Source of the DNA: Streptomyces monashensis
Lineage (GTDB): Bacteria; Actinomycetota; Actinomycetes; Streptomycetales; Streptomycetaceae
Reading direction: 5' to 3'
Assembly (NCBI RefSeq): GCF_001866665.1
Contig: NZ_MLYO01000055.1
Location: forward strand, 1-64,000
DNA: 64,000 bases
The notes below the pieces were generated by a model that made no database searches, had not been told where the DNA came from, and saw only the letters and a list, made by a program, of their open reading frames with translations. The position numbers and the translations under genes were made by a program. Of this stretch, positions 60,574 to 64,000 are shown one piece after another; position 1 is the stretch's first letter, and each line of letters begins with the position of its first letter.

Positions 60574-60598
60574 GCCGTCCTCGGCCCGGCTCCCCCGG
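60561..60598. terminator. Two-step hairpin terminator at the end of marC
   Basis: Perfect ten-base arms (60561-60570 with 60589-60598) enclose an inner GCCG/CGGC stem. It overlaps the marC stop and ends 24 bases from the stop of the convergent 50-residue gene, so it may serve both directions. Confidence 0.7.
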
Positions 60599-60621
60599 AA
60601 AGTGTGAGTGTGGTCGCCCCG

Positions 60622-60774
60622 TTACGAGGCCGGGGTCTCGGCCGGGCGGATCCACAGGCGCTGCCCGATGGCGGCGGCCTGCTGAACGATCCGGTTGACG
60701 GAGGCGGCGTCCACGACGGTGCAGTCCACGGTGGTGCCGTCGACCTCGTCGAGTCGCCTGATCTCGAAGCGCAC
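60622..60774 (-). CDS. Small conserved protein of 50 residues
   Basis: A short gene read by hand. GTG start at 60774 with AAGGGAG seven bases before it; the protein begins MRFEIRRLDEVDGTTVDCTV, continues with VVDAASVNRIVQQAAAIGQR and ends LWIRPAETPAS. I recall near-identical small proteins in many Streptomyces, always unnamed. The pattern is a beta-hairpin followed by a helix. A SigR-type promoter lies about 70 bases upstream, which points to a role in thiol-oxidative stress. Function otherwise unknown. Confidence 0.82.
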   Translation of the reverse strand: MRFEIRRLDEVDGTTVDCTVVDAASVNRIVQQAAAIGQRLWIRPAETPAS

Positions 60775-60845
60775 GGGCTTCTCCCTTCGTCTGGTCATCC
60801 TCCTGAGGAGAACTACTGGTGAGTGTGCTGTCGTACACCACAGTC

Positions 60846-60871
60846 AACGTGCTTCGTGTTACAAACATTCC
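60846..60871 (-). promoter_or_regulatory. SigR-type promoter GGAAT-N18-GTT for the 50-residue protein
   Basis: On the minus strand GGAAT (60871-60867) is followed after exactly 18 bases by GTT (60848-60846), the consensus of the disulfide-stress sigma factor SigR. Transcription would start near 60839, giving a leader of about 65 bases before the GTG at 60774. The surrounding stretch is A+T-rich. Confidence 0.6.
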
Positions 60872-60946
60872 CTACGCTAAAGAAATTTTTCGAACGACTA
60901 ATTACTAGCCGGTAAGGAACGGTTCGGGACCAGTTGTGTTCGCAGC

Positions 60947-61867
60947 GTGACCACCGGGACAATGGGGACGATGACTGACGACCCGGCGGCCCTGGCCGCC
61001 CGCATCGACCGCACGAACGAGCTGCTGGAGCGCATGCTCGCCGAGGTGGCGAAGACGCCCTCCACGCACGCGATCTTCGTCGACGCGGGCTATCTGTACG
61101 CGGCCGCGGGCCGGCTGGTCGCCGGGACCGAGGACCGCCGGGCCTTCGACCTCGACGCCGAGGGGCTGATCGACGCGCTGATCGACAAGGCCCGCACGAT
61201 CTTCGCGGACAGTCGGCTGCTGCGCGTCTACTGGTACGACGGCGCCCGCCGCCGCATCCACACCGCCGAGCAGCAGACCATCGCCGAACTGCCCGACGTC
61301 AAGGTCCGCCTCGGCAACCTCAACGCCAACAACCAGCAGAAGGGCGTCGATTCGCTGATCCGCACGGACCTGGAGTCGCTGGCCCGCCACCGCGCCATCA
61401 GCGACGCCGCCCTCCTCGGCGGTGACGAGGACCTGGTCTCGGCGGTCGAGGCGGCCCAGGGCTACGGCGCCCGGGTCCATCTGTGGGGCATCGAGGCGCC
61501 CGACGGCCGCAACCAGGCCGAGCCCCTGCTCTGGGAGGTCGACAGCCAGCGCACCTTCGAGCTGGATTTCTTCAAGCCGTACGTCTCGCGCCGTACCGCC
61601 GCCGCGTACGACGCCTCCGCCGGGACCCGGCCCAGCCGCGAGGACGTCCGCTTCGTCGGTGCCCAGATCGCGGCCAAGTGGCTGGCCTCCCGGGGCCGCG
61701 AGGCGCTGGTCGAACTGCTGCCGGGCCACCCCTATCTGCCCGGCTCCGTCGACCAGGACCTGCTGGTCGAGGCCGAGGGCCTGCTCCAGTACTCCCTGCG
61801 CGGCCAGGCCGATCTGCGCCGCGCCCTGCGCGACGGATTCTGGGAGCACCTGCAGGCGCAGTACTGA
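60947..61867 (+). CDS. NYN domain (PIN-like) putative ribonuclease
   Basis: A 306-residue protein with an N-terminal NYN domain: AIFVDAGYLYAAAG with the first catalytic Asp, KGVDSLIRTDLESLARHRAI with the central acid, and GGDEDLVSAVEAAQGYGARV with the last acids. A C-terminal helical domain (about 225-300) follows. NYN proteins are metal-dependent RNases of the PIN/FLAP fold. The start may be GTG 60947 or the in-frame ATGs at 60962 and 60971. Divergent from the 50-residue gene. Confidence 0.85.
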   Translation: MTTGTMGTMTDDPAALAARIDRTNELLERMLAEVAKTPSTHAIFVDAGYLYAAAGRLVAGTEDRRAFDLDAEGLIDALIDKARTIFADSRLLRVYWYDGARRRIHTAEQQTIAELPDVKVRLGNLNANNQQKGVDSLIRTDLESLARHRAISDAALLGGDEDLVSAVEAAQGYGARVHLWGIEAPDGRNQAEPLLWEVDSQRTFELDFFKPYVSRRTAAAYDASAGTRPSREDVRFVGAQIAAKWLASRGREALVELLPGHPYLPGSVDQDLLVEAEGLLQYSLRGQADLRRALRDGFWEHLQAQY

Positions 61868-62353
61868 GGCGACGCCGTCGGTGGTGATGCGCCGACGGGT
61901 GCTGAGGTGCCCGCCGCGCGGTGTTGCGTCCGTGGCCGGTGTTGCGTCCGTGGGCGGTGATACGTCGGCGGCCGGTGCCGAGTCCCCTGGTGTGGGGCGG
62001 GAGGGCACCGGCCGCAGTCTGGCCGCCGGGGCTGCGCCAGTGGTGCGCTGGCGGTGATGCGGAGCCCGCCCTGTGGTTCCCTTGCGGGAAGCGGAGGCGT
62101 GAACCGATAGCTCATCCGGCTTTGTTCCTGCGACCCCTGCGCGAAAACCGGCCGGTAATTCGAATATTTCCAGCCAGTGCCCGCGAGGGGGTGTATCCAC
62201 GTGGTCACTGGTGAGCACACTGGCAGGCCAGCCCCGCGCACCATCGAGCATGCAGGACTCACCTACACGCTTTCTACGGGAGATCTTTCGGAGTAAAGCC
62301 CACACCATTAATTACACTGACTGACTGTCAACAACGCCGGGGGATCCGCACCA
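61868..62353. other. Intergenic region before the XRE regulator
   Basis: No gene is supported in these 486 bases. The left part has a short tandem repeat with an 18-base period; the right part (about 62130-62340) is A+T-richer and must hold the promoter of the XRE gene, with a triplicated CTGA-type run at about 62317-62327. Open frames crossing it on the minus strand are long but look like shadows, rich in His, Arg and Thr. Confidence 0.4.
61921..61974. repeat. Three tandem units of 18 bases
   Basis: Units at 61921-61938, 61939-61956 and 61957-61974. The first two differ at one base, the third at several; a fourth decayed unit may follow. The motif is GTGTTGCGTCCGTGG plus three bases. It lies just after the NYN gene, outside any gene I accept. 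Confidence 0.7.
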
Positions 62354-63169
62354 GTGAACAAACGAGCACTGAAACGCCTGCTCAAGGACCGACGCGCACT
62401 CATCACCCCCGAAGACCATGGCCTCACCCGTCCCACCGGACCCGGCCGGCGTGCCCCGGGCCTGTCCCAGCACCAGGTCGACCAGCTCGTCAACCGGGCC
62501 TTCGGCACGTACCACCGCCTGGAATCCGGCACGTATCCCAACGCGCCCGTCGACCTGCTGCGCGACATAGCCCGCCTGTTCGCGCTCAACGAGCAGGAGT
62601 GGATCTCGCTGTGCCGGTACGCACGCGGCGAGGACCCGCCCAGCCCGCTCTACGACACCAGCGGCGACGCCGTTCCGGCCGCCTGGGAGGACGCCGTCGC
62701 CGCCGTGGCGCATCCGGCCTACGTCACCGACGCCTCCTGGAACCTGCTTACCTGCAACGAGCAGTTCCACCGCCTCTTCGCATCCGGGCGGGCCCCCGAG
62801 AACACCATGCGCTGGATGCTGATCGACGGCCGCGAGCAGCTCACGGACTGGGCGAACGCATGGGCGCCGCTCGTCATGACCCAGCTCCAGGCGGCACTCG
62901 CGCAACGCGCCGACGACAAGGTGCTGTGTGAGATCGAGCGGGAACTTCTCAGTGATCCCCTCGCCCGCCCGCTGTACGAAGTGGGCGGCACTTCAGTCCA
63001 TCCCGACGGCGATGAAAGGCCGATCTGGCACGCGGCCGACGGTCCGGGCTGGGTGACGATGTGCGTGGCGCAGCCGATGTCGGCCCCCGGGGCGAGGTTC
63101 ATGATTCTCATTTTTCGGCCAGGTCCGCGGCGATCGAGTCAGCGTCCTCCGATGCTTCAAGCTCGCTGA
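62354..63169 (+). CDS. XRE family regulator with MmyB-like ligand domain
   Basis: A 271-residue regulator. The N-terminal helix-turn-helix (about 15-75: GLSQHQVDQLVNRAFGTYHR followed by LESGTYPN) is followed by an MmyB-like PAS-type domain with AAVAHPAYVTDASWNLLTCN and ENTMRWMLIDGREQLTDW. MmyB-type proteins in Streptomyces act as activators of antibiotic clusters and may bind fatty-acid-like ligands. GTG start. It lies just upstream of a type III polyketide synthase-like gene on the same strand and may control it. Helix-turn-helix residues are less canonical than usual. Confidence 0.82.
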   Translation: MNKRALKRLLKDRRALITPEDHGLTRPTGPGRRAPGLSQHQVDQLVNRAFGTYHRLESGTYPNAPVDLLRDIARLFALNEQEWISLCRYARGEDPPSPLYDTSGDAVPAAWEDAVAAVAHPAYVTDASWNLLTCNEQFHRLFASGRAPENTMRWMLIDGREQLTDWANAWAPLVMTQLQAALAQRADDKVLCEIERELLSDPLARPLYEVGGTSVHPDGDERPIWHAADGPGWVTMCVAQPMSAPGARFMILIFRPGPRRSSQRPPMLQAR

Positions 63170-63302
63170 GCGCGCTGAAACCCCCTTCCTCTGCTCGTGT
63201 CTGACGGGTGGCGAGAGAGCATGGCCTGGACGGCAGGGAAACGAACCAGCCAACTTTGCCGTACCGTCACCTCCATCAGGTTGCGCGTCCTAGGGGGGAC
63301 AC

Positions 63303-64000
63303 ATGCCCGCTCACATCGCCCGGCCCAGTACCACCCTCGCCGCGCACAAGGTCACCACGGGCGAGATAGCCGACGACATCCGTGCCCACCACCCCGACCA
63401 TCCGCGCCTCGGGGCGATCCTCCGTGTCCTCGGCAACTGCGGTGTCGAGACCCGGTACTTCACCCAACCGCTGAACTCGCCCACCGTCAGCGGCGCCGCC
63501 CCCATAGGGGAGCGCGCGCTCGAGGCCTTCGCCGGCTCTCTCGACATGGCGGAGCGCGCGGCCCGTTCCGCACTGCGGAGTCACGGCCTCGAACCGGGCG
63601 ACATCACCGGCCTGATCACCACCCACGCCACCAGCTGGGCCGTACCGAACCTCGACATCCACCTCGCGGACCGGCTCGGTCTGCGCCCCACCATCCGTCG
63701 CACCGCTCTGACCACCGGGGCCTGCGCGGGCGGTGCCACCGCCCTCGTCCGCGCGGTCGAGCAGGCGCTGCTCCACCCCGGCTCCCGCGTCCTCGTGGTC
63801 GCCGCCGAGGTGCTGTCCGCGGCCTACAACCACGCGGACACCAAGATCGAGCACATGATCTACAAGGCGCTGTTCGGCGACGGCGCGGCCGCCACCGTCG
63901 TCAGCGACGAACCTCTCGGCCCCGGTCTCACCCTCGACAGTCCGGCGGGACTCCTCGAGTATGTCCTTCCGGGCTCGCTCGACTTCTACGCGGGTCGCAT
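63303..64000 (+). CDS. Type III polyketide synthase / KAS III-like enzyme (partial)
   Basis: The first 232 codons of a thiolase-fold condensing enzyme, cut by the window edge. Catalytic Cys141 is in TTGACAGGATALV, and the preceding ITTHATSWAVPNLDIHLADR, LGLRPTIRR and following VAAEVLSAAYNHADTKIEHM, IYKALFGDGAAATV are the pattern of bacterial type III polyketide synthases (chalcone/stilbene synthase family, RppA-like). The N-terminal 50 residues also fit. A 3-oxoacyl-ACP synthase III is the alternative; the His and Asn that complete the triad lie outside the window. AGGGGGGAC precedes the ATG. Probably the first gene of a biosynthetic cluster. Confidence 0.78.
   Translation, partial: MPAHIARPSTTLAAHKVTTGEIADDIRAHHPDHPRLGAILRVLGNCGVETRYFTQPLNSPTVSGAAPIGERALEAFAGSLDMAERAARSALRSHGLEPGDITGLITTHATSWAVPNLDIHLADRLGLRPTIRRTALTTGACAGGATALVRAVEQALLHPGSRVLVVAAEVLSAAYNHADTKIEHMIYKALFGDGAAATVVSDEPLGPGLTLDSPAGLLEYVLPGSLDFYAGR

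Noticed and set aside
60905..62308. 467-codon minus-strand frame containing the 18-base repeat
   Set aside because: Mostly antisense to the NYN gene; the part outside it lacks codon bias and a recognisable domain.

Overview
The window is high-G+C actinobacterial chromosome and looks like Streptomyces. Reasons: frequent GTG starts and GTGA/ATGA overlaps, a BldK-type peptide permease, a mycothiol gene (mshB), a SigE-RseA-HtrA-TatB cluster, DUF397/XRE regulator pairs, and a gene order that matches what I recall of the bldK-to-sigE part of the S. coelicolor chromosome. No tRNA, rRNA, CRISPR array or insertion sequence was recognised.

Layout. (1) 1-11540: two complete peptide importers back to back. 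A leftward BldK-like operon (permease, lipoprotein, permease, two ATPases, the last cut by the window edge) is separated by an A+T-richer divergent spacer from a rightward five-gene importer. (2) 11691-14170: an S9 prolyl-oligopeptidase-type peptidase and a 64-residue membrane protein. (3) 14245-25353: an accessory, defence-flavoured island. It holds a type I restriction-modification operon in the order hsdR-hsdS-hsdM, a WhiJ-like regulator with its DUF397 partner and a divergent anti-sigma-type ATPase, a winged-helix protein, a Uma2-type nuclease and a stand-alone HEPN protein. Both HsdR (N-terminus) and the HEPN protein carry an Rx4H ribonuclease-type motif. (4) 25363-32786: mshB, a small membrane protein, a large anchored peptidoglycan-binding-like protein, and an ABC exporter coupled to a histidine kinase and response regulator, preceded by a perfect palindrome. 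(5) 32805-43576: mostly housekeeping genes: SirB1-like protein, acetyltransferase, 7Fe ferredoxin, DapC, DapE, LOG-family protein, a FolP2-like protein, DivIVA-like protein, Tag glycosylase, enoyl-CoA hydratase and a DUF3117 protein. (6) 43694-49045: an O-methyltransferase that appears to start at ATT, divergent from sigE-rseA-htrA-tatB. (7) 49274-61867: Mrp, DUF1003, MgtE-like, CorA, SUFU-like, MFS, PHP, MarC and NYN proteins, plus a 50-residue protein behind a SigR-type promoter. (8) 62354-64000: an XRE/MmyB-type regulator and a truncated type III polyketide synthase-like gene.

How it works together. Regions 1 and 2 form a peptide uptake and degradation module with a developmental role if the BldK assignment holds. 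Region 3 is the strain-variable part and holds the least ordinary biology. Region 6 is a cell-envelope stress module in the same order as sigE-rseA-htrA-tatB of mycobacteria, and an ECF-type promoter motif (GGGAAC-N18-GTT) lies 150-180 bases before sigE. The dapE, LOG, folP2, DivIVA, tag, DUF3117, sigE module, mrp, MgtE-like and corA succession also resembles mycobacterial order as I recall it, so most of the window outside region 3 is old conserved core.
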